Origin: Sphingomonas sp. OK281
GTDB lineage: Bacteria > Pseudomonadota > Alphaproteobacteria > Sphingomonadales > Sphingomonadaceae
Assembly: GCF_900115295.1 (NCBI RefSeq)
Contig: NZ_FOVZ01000008.1
Span: 62,001 to 126,000 of the forward strand
Direction of reading: 5' to 3'
DNA length: 64,000 nucleotides
Positions 18,313-27,520 of this stretch are shown piece by piece. Numbering within the stretch: the first letter of the stretch is position 1; every line of letters starts with the position of its first letter. A program made the translations under genes and the position numbers. The notes beneath the pieces are model-generated. The model did not search any database and had not been told where the DNA came from. It saw nothing but the letters and a program-made list of their open reading frames with translations.

Positions 18313-19154
18313 GTGGCGCCACACTCGTCGTCGGCGCGGCAGGCAAGTTCGCGGGCCTTGTGCTGCCTGAGCTTCACGCACGCGGGGTCGCCATCCGGGC
18401 GCTGATCCATAATCCCGCCGACAGCGATGCCGTCAAAGCCCGTGGTGCGAGCGAGATCATTGCCGGTGACTTGGCAGACCGCGCGACGGTCCAACGTGCT
18501 TTGGCCGGCGTGAAGCGCGTCTTCTATATCGCACCTGCCTTCCTCACCAATGAGGTTGAGATTGGGCGGCAGTTCGTTGCGGCCTGCACTGCCGCGGATG
18601 TGAAGCGGCTCGTCTTTTCGTCGTTGATCCACCCGGTACTCGAAAACTTGCCCAACCACGCCGCCAAACCCCCGGTCGAGGCGGCGGTGTTAGACTCTGG
18701 TCTTGAGTACACCCTTCTTCATCCCAGCCTTTTCTTCCAGAATTATCTGGATGGTTGGAGCCGGATCGTCGCGACCGAGACGGTTGCCGAACCCTGGTCT
18801 TCCGACACGCGCTTCAGCCGCGTCGACTACCGCGACGTCGCCGAAGTCGCAGCGATCGCCTTGACTGAGGAGCGGCTCCTCTATGGGACGTTTGAGTTGT
18901 GCGCCGAGGGCCGGCTCGACCGGCACGACGTCGCCGCACTGATCGGCAAGGTGCTTGGCCGTCCAATTAAGGCGGCGCGGGTTGATCCCGACACGCTCGG
19001 CGAACGGGCCGCAGCGATGCGGCCGATGTTCGACCATTACGATCACCATGGCCTGCTCGGCAACGCGCTGACGTTGCGTGCGATCCTCGGCCGGGAGCCA
19101 CGCACGCTGGAGGCATTTTTCGAAGAGCTAGCAACCGACCATTGGCACCGTTGA
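18309..19154 (+). CDS. NmrA/SDR family NAD(P)-binding oxidoreductase
   Basis: About 281 residues starting near TTG 18309, since no ATG precedes the Rossmann loop in this frame. The N-terminus reads LSGATLVVGAAGKFAGLVLP, followed by AGDLADRATVQRALAGVKRV, typical of NmrA-like and YtfG-like NAD(P)H-binding proteins. The C-terminal half holds GRPIKAARVDPDTL. It is the first gene of the plus-strand operon and diverges from the LysR gene at 18130. The start is uncertain. Confidence 0.78.
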   Translation: MSGATLVVGAAGKFAGLVLPELHARGVAIRALIHNPADSDAVKARGASEIIAGDLADRATVQRALAGVKRVFYIAPAFLTNEVEIGRQFVAACTAADVKRLVFSSLIHPVLENLPNHAAKPPVEAAVLDSGLEYTLLHPSLFFQNYLDGWSRIVATETVAEPWSSDTRFSRVDYRDVAEVAAIALTEERLLYGTFELCAEGRLDRHDVAALIGKVLGRPIKAARVDPDTLGERAAAMRPMFDHYDHHGLLGNALTLRAILGREPRTLEAFFEELATDHWHR

Positions 19155-19292
19155 CATGGCAGATGTCGCCGTAGCGCTGTCTCAAGTCGAGGTCCGCACT
19201 CGCTTCGGGCGAGATGGACAGGTGCCCGTCCTGCTCGGAGGAACCGAACACGTCGGCTCTATCCGCGAGCTGCGCATCGAGATGCAGCCGCT

Positions 19293-19463
19293 GTCAGTCT
19301 GGTCCGCAAGGGCGAGCCGCTGCGGCTGGAAATCCTGCACCCGAAATCCTCGATCGCCCGGGCACCGATATCGCATTGGCATGGTCAGACGGTGGGGACC
19401 GACGCCTGCCGTGACTATGCGGCATATCTTTTCCGTTCGAAATTCCAGGAGCGTCCACGATGA
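19293..19463 (+). pseudogene. Possible remnant of a sulfate-type ABC substrate-binding protein
   Basis: A 56-residue open stretch reads GEPLRLEILHPKSSIARAP, then ACRDYAAYLFRSKFQ, ending in a TGA that overlaps the next gene's ATG. The pattern resembles the C-terminus of sulfate-binding proteins (PSxSIxAEPPV, later AxAYLxxLYSxEGQ). There is no start and the rest of such a gene is missing. Resemblance by eye only. Confidence 0.3.
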
Positions 19464-20989
19464 CCGAACCCCATGATATTGTGATCGTCGGCGGCGGTTC
19501 GGCCGGCTGCGTGCTCGCGGCTCGGCTGAGTGCTGATCCGAATCGCCGGGTGCTGCTTATCGAAGGCGGCCCGGGATATCCGCCCGATGCCTATCCCGCC
19601 GATCTCACTGCCGGGAGTTTCGCGTCGATCGAACCCTATCGTAGCTGGGGATTTGCCAGTGTTCCGGGCCGGACCGGGCACGGGATCACCGCCCATGCCG
19701 GGCGCGTGCTCGGCGGCGGATCGGCCATCAACGGCGGCATATCACGCCGTGCCAGGCCGAACGATTTCGAGCGGTGGGTGGAGCACGGCCTGCCCGACTG
19801 GTCGTTCGAGCAGGTCGTCGGGACCTTCAAGTCGCTAGAGAACACCGAGGACGGCGTCGACCGCTGGCATGGTCGGTCGGGTCCGTGGCCCGTCCGCCAT
19901 TCGCAGCCCGAGGAACTCGCCGCGCCGATCCGCGCCTTTCTCGACGCCACCGCGCAAGCTGGATATGCACTCGTCAGGGACTTCAACGATCCCGAACAGG
20001 CAGGCGGCTATGGCGGCGAGCCCAAAAATCTGGTCGATGGTTACCGCCAGAATACGGCGATGGTGTATCTGACCGAAGCCGTCCGCGCCCGGCCCAACCT
20101 GACGATCCAGTGCGACGCTACCGTGGATCGCATCGGTTTCGAGGGCAATCGCGCCACAACCGTGCGCCTGATCGACGGGCAGTCGATCTGGGGAAAAGAG
20201 ATCATACTTTCGGCCGGCGTGTACGGCAGTCCCGCTGTCCTGCTGCGATCCGGGATCGGACCCGCGCATCATCTCGATGCATGCGGCATCGAGGTCGTGG
20301 CCGATCTGCCGGTCGGCGAGGCACTGCGCGATCAGCCGATGTACGTCCTTCATTACGTGCTCAAGCCTGACCCGGGCGCGGGTTCGGATGACGGCAGCGG
20401 CGTACTCTGGATAGCATCATCGAAAGCGGCCGATGGCGAGCTCGACCTTCAGCTTTCCATCTCCGTCCAGCCGGATCTCGACGCCGACGGCGCGCCGATC
20501 CGGGCGCTCAGCGTCTGGGCGACGGTCGTCGCGCCTCGTTCGGCCGGCACGGTGCGCCTGAAGAGCGCCGATCCGCGCGTCACGCCGCGGATCGACTATG
20601 CGCTTCTGTCGGACGAGTCCGATCGACGCCGATTGCATGAGCTGGCGCTAATCGCGCGGGACATCATGGCCCGGGAGCCAATCGCCAGTCTCGTTGTCGA
20701 TGATGACTTGCGCGGGCCCGGCGCATCGCCCGACGAGCTCGATATTGCCATCCGCATCGGGCTGACAACCTTTCTTCACGGCACGTCCACTGTGCCTATG
20801 GGCGGTGACGACGATCCGGCCGCGGTCGTCGATGGCTGGGGGCGGGTGAAGGGCGTGCGGGGGCTTCGTGTCGTCGATGCGTCCATTTTTCCCGAGGCCG
20901 TGTCCGTTCCGGTCAACCTGACGACCATCATGGTCGCCGAGCGGGTTGCGGAGGCGATGTTGACACAAGCCCGAGCCGAAAACGCCTGA
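19460..20989 (+). CDS. GMC family oxidoreductase (FAD-dependent alcohol oxidase/dehydrogenase)
   Basis: A 509-residue glucose-methanol-choline oxidoreductase. The FAD-binding motif DIVIVGGGSAGCVLAARLS is at residues 6-24, GRVLGGGSAINGGI near 80-93 is the GMC signature, and the C-terminal HGTSTVPMG and ASIFPEAVSVPVNLT hold the active-site region, with Asn in the second element and His in the first. These enzymes oxidise primary alcohols or amino alcohols to aldehydes. GGAG precedes the ATG. It is the core redox enzyme of the operon; the substrate is unknown. Confidence 0.9.
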   Translation: MTEPHDIVIVGGGSAGCVLAARLSADPNRRVLLIEGGPGYPPDAYPADLTAGSFASIEPYRSWGFASVPGRTGHGITAHAGRVLGGGSAINGGISRRARPNDFERWVEHGLPDWSFEQVVGTFKSLENTEDGVDRWHGRSGPWPVRHSQPEELAAPIRAFLDATAQAGYALVRDFNDPEQAGGYGGEPKNLVDGYRQNTAMVYLTEAVRARPNLTIQCDATVDRIGFEGNRATTVRLIDGQSIWGKEIILSAGVYGSPAVLLRSGIGPAHHLDACGIEVVADLPVGEALRDQPMYVLHYVLKPDPGAGSDDGSGVLWIASSKAADGELDLQLSISVQPDLDADGAPIRALSVWATVVAPRSAGTVRLKSADPRVTPRIDYALLSDESDRRRLHELALIARDIMAREPIASLVVDDDLRGPGASPDELDIAIRIGLTTFLHGTSTVPMGGDDDPAAVVDGWGRVKGVRGLRVVDASIFPEAVSVPVNLTTIMVAERVAEAMLTQARAENA

Positions 20990-21010
20990 TCTCAGCTAGA
21001 AGGAGCCGTC

Positions 21011-21619
21011 ATGTCTTCCGTTCATTTCAAGCCGGACAGCGCCGCGCTCGTGCTGATCGACCATCAGGTCGGCACATCGCAGCTTATCAAGAATATCATG
21101 CCCGACACCGCGATCCGCAACGCCGTCCTGCTCGGCCACGCCGCGCTTGCCTACAGGATGCCGATCGTGATGACCTCAAGCCAGGAGGACCATGTCCAGG
21201 GCCCGATCCATCCGGCCATTCAGCAGGCGATGCCGGGGGCCTATGCAGTGCGTGTGAAACGCTCTGGCATCGTCAATGCCTGGACCGATCCTGCCTTCGT
21301 GAAGGCGATCGAGGCGACGGGACGTCGCCAGCTCATCATGGCCGCGGTGACAACCGACATCTGCCTGGTCTTCCCGGCGATCAGCGCGGTCGAGGCCGGC
21401 TATGAGGTGCAGGCTGTGATGGATGCGTCTGGCACCGATACAGCGATCGGCGAGGACATGGCGCGGCGACGGATGGAACGCGCCGGCGTCTGGCTAACGT
21501 CGACCAACACGATGGTCGCCGAACTCGTACAGGACTGGAGCACGCCTCAAGGTGGTCCGCTGGTCATGGAGATGACCGCCATCGCGCCGATGTTGCCGGT
21601 GAAGTGGACGAGCGCATGA
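21011..21619 (+). CDS. Cysteine hydrolase, isochorismatase-like family
   Basis: A 202-residue isochorismatase-like hydrolase. The catalytic triad is visible: Asp in ALVLIDHQVG near residue 17, Lys in VRVKRSGIVNAW and Cys in AAVTTDICLVF. Many members are amidases or hydrolyse vinyl ethers. AGAAGGAG precedes the ATG. Its stop overlaps the next gene's start (ATGA), implying coupled translation with the alpha/beta hydrolase. Confidence 0.88.
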   Translation: MSSVHFKPDSAALVLIDHQVGTSQLIKNIMPDTAIRNAVLLGHAALAYRMPIVMTSSQEDHVQGPIHPAIQQAMPGAYAVRVKRSGIVNAWTDPAFVKAIEATGRRQLIMAAVTTDICLVFPAISAVEAGYEVQAVMDASGTDTAIGEDMARRRMERAGVWLTSTNTMVAELVQDWSTPQGGPLVMEMTAIAPMLPVKWTSA

Positions 21620-22524
21620 CCGGCGGGCTTCCCATTCCCGGCTTGCGTAGCGAGACGCGGACGGTGGACGGCGTCCGCTTGCACTATTGGATCGGCGGCG
21701 ATCCCGTCGGCCAGCCGGTGATCCTGTGGCACGGCTTCCTGTCCACCGCTTATGCGTGGCATAAGGTCGCGCCCGCGCTGGCAGAAGCCGGTATGGCAGT
21801 GCTCGTCCCCGACATGCGCGGCTATGGCGACAGCGACAAGCCAGCCGGAACCACCGGATATGACGCGCGCGCGCTGGCCGACGAGATGCGTGCGCTCGTC
21901 GCCGCGATCGGTTTCGGCGGCCGTCGTCAGATCATCCTCGCTGCGCACGACATGGGGGCACTCCCCGCGCTGATCTGGGCGGCGGACCACCCGCAAGAGG
22001 TCGCCGGACTACTTTACATCGAAGCACCTGTGATGCTCGGCGAAGTGCTGCGCAAGGTCATCACCTACACCCCGCAGGCGATGGCAAACGGGTCGATGTG
22101 GTGGTGGATCCTGCCGCTCGCGCCGGGCGTCCCCGAGCGGCTGATCGTGGGCAACGAGCGCGCCTTCCTGACTTGGTTCTATGAAGGGGCAACGGTGCAC
22201 CCCGAAGTGTTCGACGATGCGACCGTCGACGAATATCTGCGGACCTTCGCGGGGCGCGAAGGCGTGCTCGGCGCGCTTGGCATCTACCGCGCCGCGTTCA
22301 CGAGCATAGACCAGACCGAACCGCTGATGCTTGCCAAAGTAGCCGTCCCGGTTGTCGCCATCGGCGGCGTGAAGGGGATGGGCGATAAGGTGGGCGAGAT
22401 GGTGCGGATGGTCGCCGCCAATGTCGCGGCCGAAACGCTGAGCGAGGCCGGCCACTTCGTTCCCGAAGAAGCCCCCGACGCCGTCGTCCGTCACATCCGC
22501 GCTATCGCCGCAACCCTGTCCTGA
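21616..22524 (+). CDS. Alpha/beta hydrolase with Asp nucleophile
   Basis: A 302-residue hydrolase of the epoxide hydrolase/haloalkane dehalogenase-like group. VILWHGFLSTAYAW holds the oxyanion motif, VPDMRGYGDSDKP follows, and the nucleophile elbow LAAHDMGALPAL carries Asp. LSEAGHFVPEEAP gives the catalytic His. The start overlaps the preceding stop by four bases. It lies in the operon between the cysteine hydrolase and the cupin. The real substrate could be an epoxide, halide or ester. Confidence 0.87.
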   Translation: MTGGLPIPGLRSETRTVDGVRLHYWIGGDPVGQPVILWHGFLSTAYAWHKVAPALAEAGMAVLVPDMRGYGDSDKPAGTTGYDARALADEMRALVAAIGFGGRRQIILAAHDMGALPALIWAADHPQEVAGLLYIEAPVMLGEVLRKVITYTPQAMANGSMWWWILPLAPGVPERLIVGNERAFLTWFYEGATVHPEVFDDATVDEYLRTFAGREGVLGALGIYRAAFTSIDQTEPLMLAKVAVPVVAIGGVKGMGDKVGEMVRMVAANVAAETLSEAGHFVPEEAPDAVVRHIRAIAATLS

Positions 22525-22535
22525 AAGGAATATCC

Positions 22536-23078
22536 ATGACCGACCATTCGATCACGTCCACGCCCGCCGAAACGCCGATCCCGGCGGACGATCTCAACCG
22601 GATGCTCACTGTCATCGATCCAGACGATCCGCAGGCCCGTCACATTTCTCTCGTGGGCGATACCTACACCATCCTCGTGTCGGGCGCGCAGACCGACGGG
22701 CGCTACTGCCTGATCGACATGCTCGTTCCCGACGGCAGCGGGCCGCCCCCCCATCGGCATGATTTCGAGGAGATGTTCTCGCTGCTCGAGGGAGAACTCG
22801 AATTCACGTTTCGCGGGGAAACCCAGACCGTGAAGGCACCCATGTCGGTTAACATCCCGGCCAATGCACCGCACGTCTTCAAGAACGTCTCCGGAAAGAC
22901 CGTGCACATGCTCTGCATGTGCACGCCCGCCGGTCAGGAGGAGTTCTTCATGGCAGTCGGCGTGCCCGTCGACAGCCGTGATTCGTCGCCGCCGAAGCTC
23001 GACAAGAAGGAGCAGGCCGCCAAGGGTCAATTGGCGATGGAACTCGCTCCCAAATACCGCACCGAGATGCTGGTCTAA
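22536..23078 (+). CDS. Cupin-domain protein
   Basis: A 180-residue protein with one cupin barrel. Motif 1 reads PPPHRHDFEEMFSLLEGELEF near residues 70-89 and motif 2 PANAPHVFKNVSG near 108-120, giving a likely His-rich metal site. It starts 11 bases after the previous gene, with AAAGGAA before the ATG. Its position in the operon suggests an isomerase or dioxygenase step, or a metal-binding sensor role. Confidence 0.85.
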   Translation: MTDHSITSTPAETPIPADDLNRMLTVIDPDDPQARHISLVGDTYTILVSGAQTDGRYCLIDMLVPDGSGPPPHRHDFEEMFSLLEGELEFTFRGETQTVKAPMSVNIPANAPHVFKNVSGKTVHMLCMCTPAGQEEFFMAVGVPVDSRDSSPPKLDKKEQAAKGQLAMELAPKYRTEMLV

Positions 23079-23090
23079 GGGAATATCGCA

Positions 23091-23729
23091 ATGAAGCTCT
23101 ACTGGGGTCCACACACTTGCGCGATCGGTATCCACATCCTGCTGGAGGAGATCGGCGCACCGTACGAGACCGAGCAGCTCGACGTCGCGGGCGGTGCCAC
23201 GCACCGCCCGCCCTTCTCGGGGCTGAACCCGAAGGGCAAGGTGCCTACGCTCGTTCGCGACGACGGAACGGTGCTCACCGAGTTCGCGGCGATCGCGACC
23301 TGGCTGGCGCGCATGAACCCTGCGAAGGCGCTGCTACCCACCGATCACGACCTCGAGGCACGCGCAGTCGAGACCATCGCTTACATCGAAGGTACGATTC
23401 ACGGCCAGGGCTACGCACGCATCTTCAACCCCAAGGCATTCGAGCCGCAAGACGTCGTCCATCAGACGATCGGGCTTGGAAGCGGATCGGTATCCGCGCA
23501 GGGCAGGAAGATGGTCGAGGAGGGCTTCGCCATCCTCGACCCGCAGCTCGGTCATCACGCCTTCGCGGTCGCCGACACCTTCACCATCGCGGACGCGGCG
23601 CTTTTCTACGCGGAACGCTGGGCACCGCAGCACGACATAATCCTGCCGGTCAACATTCAGCGTCATTATGAGATGATGCTGGACAGACCGGCAATCCGGA
23701 AAGTCCGACAGCTATGGGGTGAAGCATGA
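23091..23729 (+). CDS. Glutathione S-transferase
   Basis: A 212-residue GST. The N-terminal thioredoxin-like domain reads MKLYWGPHTCAIGIHILLEE with NPKGKVPTLV and the cis-Pro and Ser/Asp glutathione-binding region (VLTEFAAIATWLA). The C-terminal helical domain includes FTIADAALFYAERW. Bacterial GSTs of this kind conjugate or dehalogenate xenobiotics. The stop overlaps the next start (ATGA). Confidence 0.88.
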   Translation: MKLYWGPHTCAIGIHILLEEIGAPYETEQLDVAGGATHRPPFSGLNPKGKVPTLVRDDGTVLTEFAAIATWLARMNPAKALLPTDHDLEARAVETIAYIEGTIHGQGYARIFNPKAFEPQDVVHQTIGLGSGSVSAQGRKMVEEGFAILDPQLGHHAFAVADTFTIADAALFYAERWAPQHDIILPVNIQRHYEMMLDRPAIRKVRQLWGEA

Positions 23730-24715
23730 CCAAACTCAGCAGCACCTGCCATAACGAACATTTGCTCGACCGTGCCGCGATGCTGGCGATGCGCGGGATA
23801 CTTGCGCTTCAGCCAGAGGCGAAGTTCGGGCCGGACGCTCGACCGGCGTTCGATACGTTGATGGAGCGCACCCCAGCCGCAGATGACGTGGAGTACGTGC
23901 AGGCCGAGGTTGGCGGTGTGGCGGGCTGGTGGTGCCGACCTGACCGAGCGATACCGGGCGTCGCCATCCTGTACCTTCATGGTGGTGCCTATGTCGCCGG
24001 ATCGGCCACGGCTTATCGTCATTTCGTCGGGCAGATCGCGGCACGTACCGGCATCGCCACCTTCATCGCGGACTATGGCCTTGCTCCTGAACGGCCGTTT
24101 CCCGCCGCAGTCCACGATGCGCAGTCAGCTTATCGCGGGATGGCTGATGCGGGATATCGACGGATTGCATTGGCGGGGGACTCCGCCGGTGGCGGTCTCA
24201 CTCTCGTGCTTCTCGCCGAGGCGACGGCGCAAGCCCGCGAAGGGCGATATCCGCGCCCGCTCGGCGCGGTGGCGATGTCTCCGTGGGCGGACTTGACCTT
24301 GAGCGGTGCCAGTATGGAGACCCGGGCTTCCGCGGATCCGCTGCTGAGCCAAGCGACCCTGGATGCCGCTGCGTCGTTGTACGTGGGCGCGGCCGATCGA
24401 GGCGATCCATTGATCTCACCGATATTCGGCGACTTGTCCGGTCTCCCGCCGGTCTGCCTGCACGTCGGCGAGGACGAAATATTGCTCGACGATGCTCGCC
24501 GCTACGCCGAGCGCCTGGCCGCTGCCGGGGGATATGCCGAGCTCAACGTTTGGAAGGGCATGGTTCACGTCTTTCCGGCAAACGTTGCGATGTTGCGTGG
24601 AGCCGTTGAGGCCTTGGACGATGTGGGCAGGTTCCTGCGCGCACTGCTTGGATTAAAGTGCGTTCGACCGACGCGTCCTCGCGACAATATGTCACCAAAT
24701 CCAAACCTTAGCTGA
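23726..24715 (+). CDS. Alpha/beta hydrolase, hormone-sensitive-lipase type esterase
   Basis: A 329-residue paralogue of the esterase at 13724-14650. LYLHGGAYVAGSATAYRHF, GDSAGGGLTLVLL and HVGEDEILLDDARRYA are shared almost word for word with that gene, and GMVHVFPANVAML gives the catalytic His. The C-terminal 25 residues (LKCVRPTRPRDN onward) do not match the paralogue and look like read-through into unrelated DNA, so the original end may have been lost. It is the last complete gene of the plus-strand operon. Confidence 0.87.
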   Translation: MTKLSSTCHNEHLLDRAAMLAMRGILALQPEAKFGPDARPAFDTLMERTPAADDVEYVQAEVGGVAGWWCRPDRAIPGVAILYLHGGAYVAGSATAYRHFVGQIAARTGIATFIADYGLAPERPFPAAVHDAQSAYRGMADAGYRRIALAGDSAGGGLTLVLLAEATAQAREGRYPRPLGAVAMSPWADLTLSGASMETRASADPLLSQATLDAAASLYVGAADRGDPLISPIFGDLSGLPPVCLHVGEDEILLDDARRYAERLAAAGGYAELNVWKGMVHVFPANVAMLRGAVEALDDVGRFLRALLGLKCVRPTRPRDNMSPNPNLS

Positions 24716-24730
24716 GATCAGTAGTTGATT

Positions 24731-24907
24731 ATGGTTCCCACTGTTCTCGTGCCCGGCTTGCTGTGCTCCGCCGAGGTGTTCGCTCCACAAAGTGCAGCCT
24801 TATGGTCAGACAGCCCGGTCATGGTCGCTTCGACCCTGAAGGGGCAGACGATCGAGGAGATTGCATTCTTCACACTGTGGATCGGCGCCGAAACTTGGGC
24901 CCAGTAA
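24731..24907 (+). pseudogene. Truncated N-terminus of an alpha/beta hydrolase
   Basis: The frame starts MVPTVLVPGLLCSAEVF and continues QSAALWSDSPVMVASTLKGQ, the first 45 residues of a common proteobacterial alpha/beta hydrolase. It then runs into unrelated sequence and stops at 24907. The nucleophile elbow and everything beyond are missing. Confidence 0.6.
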
Positions 24908-25090
24908 ATCTTTGCCAAGCCGTTGTATTTACGCCAAAGATTTATTTAACCCGGAGTCTCGATCGGCGCCGATCTGGAACCCTTTAATAGCCAATACTTT
25001 CCAAAAGATTACTGGTAGTTGCCGCACTTTGAACGGGATCCCGCTTTCGGCACTGATCCACATTGCGGCACGTTGGACCCCACGACAATT

Positions 25091-27520
25091 TCACTGGAGA
25101 AGCGAACTCCTCAGCGTGAGCTGGAGGATGACGCTTCGCGGCGTGCTCGCGCCGCCAAGGATATCGCCGGCCACCACGCTGCCTGTTCCCGTGCCCCGCG
25201 CAGTCGCACCGACGACCGAGCCGCCGATGATCACCAGCTTGTTCGTCAGGTTGCGGCCAATCAGTGCGAGATCCCACGACTTGTTCCGCCCGCCGTTCAG
25301 CGAAATCACGCCGTTCAGTTGCCAGTAAGATTCCTGCCGGGTGAACGGATTACCCTCGGTCTGGGTGACGTAGCTGCTCGAGTAATTGGTATCGATCGCG
25401 AACGAGGCGCCGAGCTTGTCGCCGAAGCTATGATCGTAGACGATGCCGGCGGTGAGCGCGAACTCAGGCGCCCGGAACAGCTGTTGTCCGGTCTGATCCT
25501 GGTTCTGGTAGGGGTTGGCGGCGGTGCCGAACGTTGCTGGCGCCCGTGTTGGGAATTGCGGGTTCAGATCGCACCCTGCCGCAATCGACTGCCCGGCATA
25601 ACAGCCGCCGATGAAATCGGTGTAGCGCGCCTTGTTATATGCCAGCGCGGTGCTGGCGGAGAAGCCCGGCAGGACCTTGGGGCGATAGGTCACGCTCAGT
25701 TCGACGCCCTTCGTATCGGCACCGCCGGCGTTCTGGGTAAGCTGCGTGAACGACGCGTTGTCGTATCGGGAAAGCTGCAACCCGTTGTATTTATAATAGA
25801 AACCGACCAGATCATACGTGATCTGGCGATCCGCCAGATACCCCTTTAGGCCGACCTCGCCCCCGCGCGCGAGCATCTGGCCATAAGACAGATCGACGCG
25901 TGGTGGCGTCTGGTTGACGGTAGAACGAAGCGTCGTCGGAACGGTGTTGAACCCGCCCGACGTGAACCCTTCGCGGTACGCGGCATAGGCAGTCAGATCG
26001 CTGGTGGGCCGATAGGTGAGCGTCACCTCGGGAGAAAAGTTATGATATCTGCGCTTCGGCGTCAGCACGTCGATCGGGCTGGCGAACGAGGTACCGGTCA
26101 GCGACTTGCGCTCCCAGGAATAGCGCCCGCCGACCGCCAGCTCGAGCCGGTCGAGCAGCTTGTACCGCCCTTGCGCGAACGCCGAGGTGGCGACGGTATG
26201 AACGTCGTAATAGGTCGAGCCGACCAGGAACGGGGCACCGAAATCCACCCCGAACGCCTGCCGGATCTGGAAATGCGCGTCCTGGTAGAAGCCCCCGAGC
26301 AGGAAGTTGAACGGCCCGTCATAGTCCGATGCCAGCCGCAGTTCCTGGCTGAAGGCCTTGGCGACGAGGTCGTTCGACGCGGCGAAATACGGCACGTTCG
26401 AAAAGGTGAAAGGATCGACCGACTTTTCCGCCAGGCGGTAATAGCCCGACACCGCCGACAGCGTCAGCGTATCGGCAATGTCCTGGTCCGCCGACAGCGA
26501 ACCGAGGAACTGGTTCGATTTCGAAAACGGAACGCCGTCGCCGAACGTCGGATCGAGCGCCGTCACGCGCGCTGGAATGATCTCGCTGTAGAAAGTACGG
26601 TTGAGCTTGCAGTCCGTCGCTCCGAACCGGCTGACCCCGCCGGGGCACGAGGCGATCTGAGTCAGGCCGGTCGGGCCGACCCCGTCGCGATTGCGCTCGC
26701 CGTAATTGACCTTGGCCTTGAGGCGGGTCGCGCCGCCGGGCGCGTCGTAGGTGACCGTGCCTCGCACGAAGACAGTCTCGGCGTTGAGCGATTTCGCCGC
26801 CGGCCCCGGAGTCACGTTGGCGATCGGCACGGCGATGTTGCGGAACCAGCCGTCTTCCTTCGAATAATAGCCGACGAGCCGCGCACCGACGGTGTCGGAA
26901 ACCGGGCTCGAAACCACCGCTTCGACGAAACGTTGCTTGGCATAGGCTTCGTAACCCGCACGAAGTTGCGATTCGAAGACCTTGCCCGGATCCTGCGAGA
27001 TCAGCGAGATGATGCCGCCAGGACTGTTCTTGCCATAGAATAAGGCCTGTGGGCCCTTCAGCACCTCGACCCTATCCAGATCGATCTGGCCGAGCCGGAT
27101 GGCATTGCCGTAGCTAATAGGCACGCCGTCGAGGTTGAGCGTCACCGCGGTTTCCGTCGACGGATTCGAGATACCGGCGCCGATCCCGCGCAGGTTGATC
27201 GACCCGCCGACCTGGTTCTGCGATTCGGCGATCACGAGCTGTGGAACCTGCTGGCTGATGGCGGTGAGCGTATTCGTCGAATAGCGCTGGAGCTGTTCGG
27301 TCGACAACGCCGAGATCGCGATCGGGACGTCGAGCAGTCGTTCGGTCCGCTTGCGGGCGGTGACGATAATATCGTTGGCGTCGAGCTTGGCGGCAGCATT
27401 GGCAGCAGAGCTTTGCGCGCCAGCTTCCGGCCCGGTCTGCCCGATTGCCAGATCGGGGTATGCTATACAGCTCGCCGTGGCCATCAAGCCAACTACCCGA
27501 AAGGTGGAATAACGACCCAC
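25091..27520 (-). CDS. TonB-dependent outer-membrane receptor
   Basis: About 809 residues. A signal peptide (FRVVGLMATASCIAYPDLA) precedes a plug domain with the TonB-box-like DIIVTARKRTERLLDVPIA, GGSINLRGIGAGISNPS and VEVLKGPQALFYGKNSPGG, then a long beta-barrel ending LRSSLLQ. This layout is typical of sphingomonad TonB receptors that import large or poorly soluble organic compounds. The frame is open to 27709, but GGGGAG before the GTG at 27520 and the signal peptide support this start. It converges with the catabolic operon and may import its substrate. Confidence 0.9.
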   Translation of the reverse strand: MGRYSTFRVVGLMATASCIAYPDLAIGQTGPEAGAQSSAANAAAKLDANDIIVTARKRTERLLDVPIAISALSTEQLQRYSTNTLTAISQQVPQLVIAESQNQVGGSINLRGIGAGISNPSTETAVTLNLDGVPISYGNAIRLGQIDLDRVEVLKGPQALFYGKNSPGGIISLISQDPGKVFESQLRAGYEAYAKQRFVEAVVSSPVSDTVGARLVGYYSKEDGWFRNIAVPIANVTPGPAAKSLNAETVFVRGTVTYDAPGGATRLKAKVNYGERNRDGVGPTGLTQIASCPGGVSRFGATDCKLNRTFYSEIIPARVTALDPTFGDGVPFSKSNQFLGSLSADQDIADTLTLSAVSGYYRLAEKSVDPFTFSNVPYFAASNDLVAKAFSQELRLASDYDGPFNFLLGGFYQDAHFQIRQAFGVDFGAPFLVGSTYYDVHTVATSAFAQGRYKLLDRLELAVGGRYSWERKSLTGTSFASPIDVLTPKRRYHNFSPEVTLTYRPTSDLTAYAAYREGFTSGGFNTVPTTLRSTVNQTPPRVDLSYGQMLARGGEVGLKGYLADRQITYDLVGFYYKYNGLQLSRYDNASFTQLTQNAGGADTKGVELSVTYRPKVLPGFSASTALAYNKARYTDFIGGCYAGQSIAAGCDLNPQFPTRAPATFGTAANPYQNQDQTGQQLFRAPEFALTAGIVYDHSFGDKLGASFAIDTNYSSSYVTQTEGNPFTRQESYWQLNGVISLNGGRNKSWDLALIGRNLTNKLVIIGGSVVGATARGTGTGSVVAGDILGGASTPRSVILQLTLRSSLLQ

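Noticed and set aside
26042..27043. 333-codon plus-strand frame opposite the TonB receptor
   Set aside because: Arg-rich, without domains, and lies wholly antisense to a well-supported receptor.
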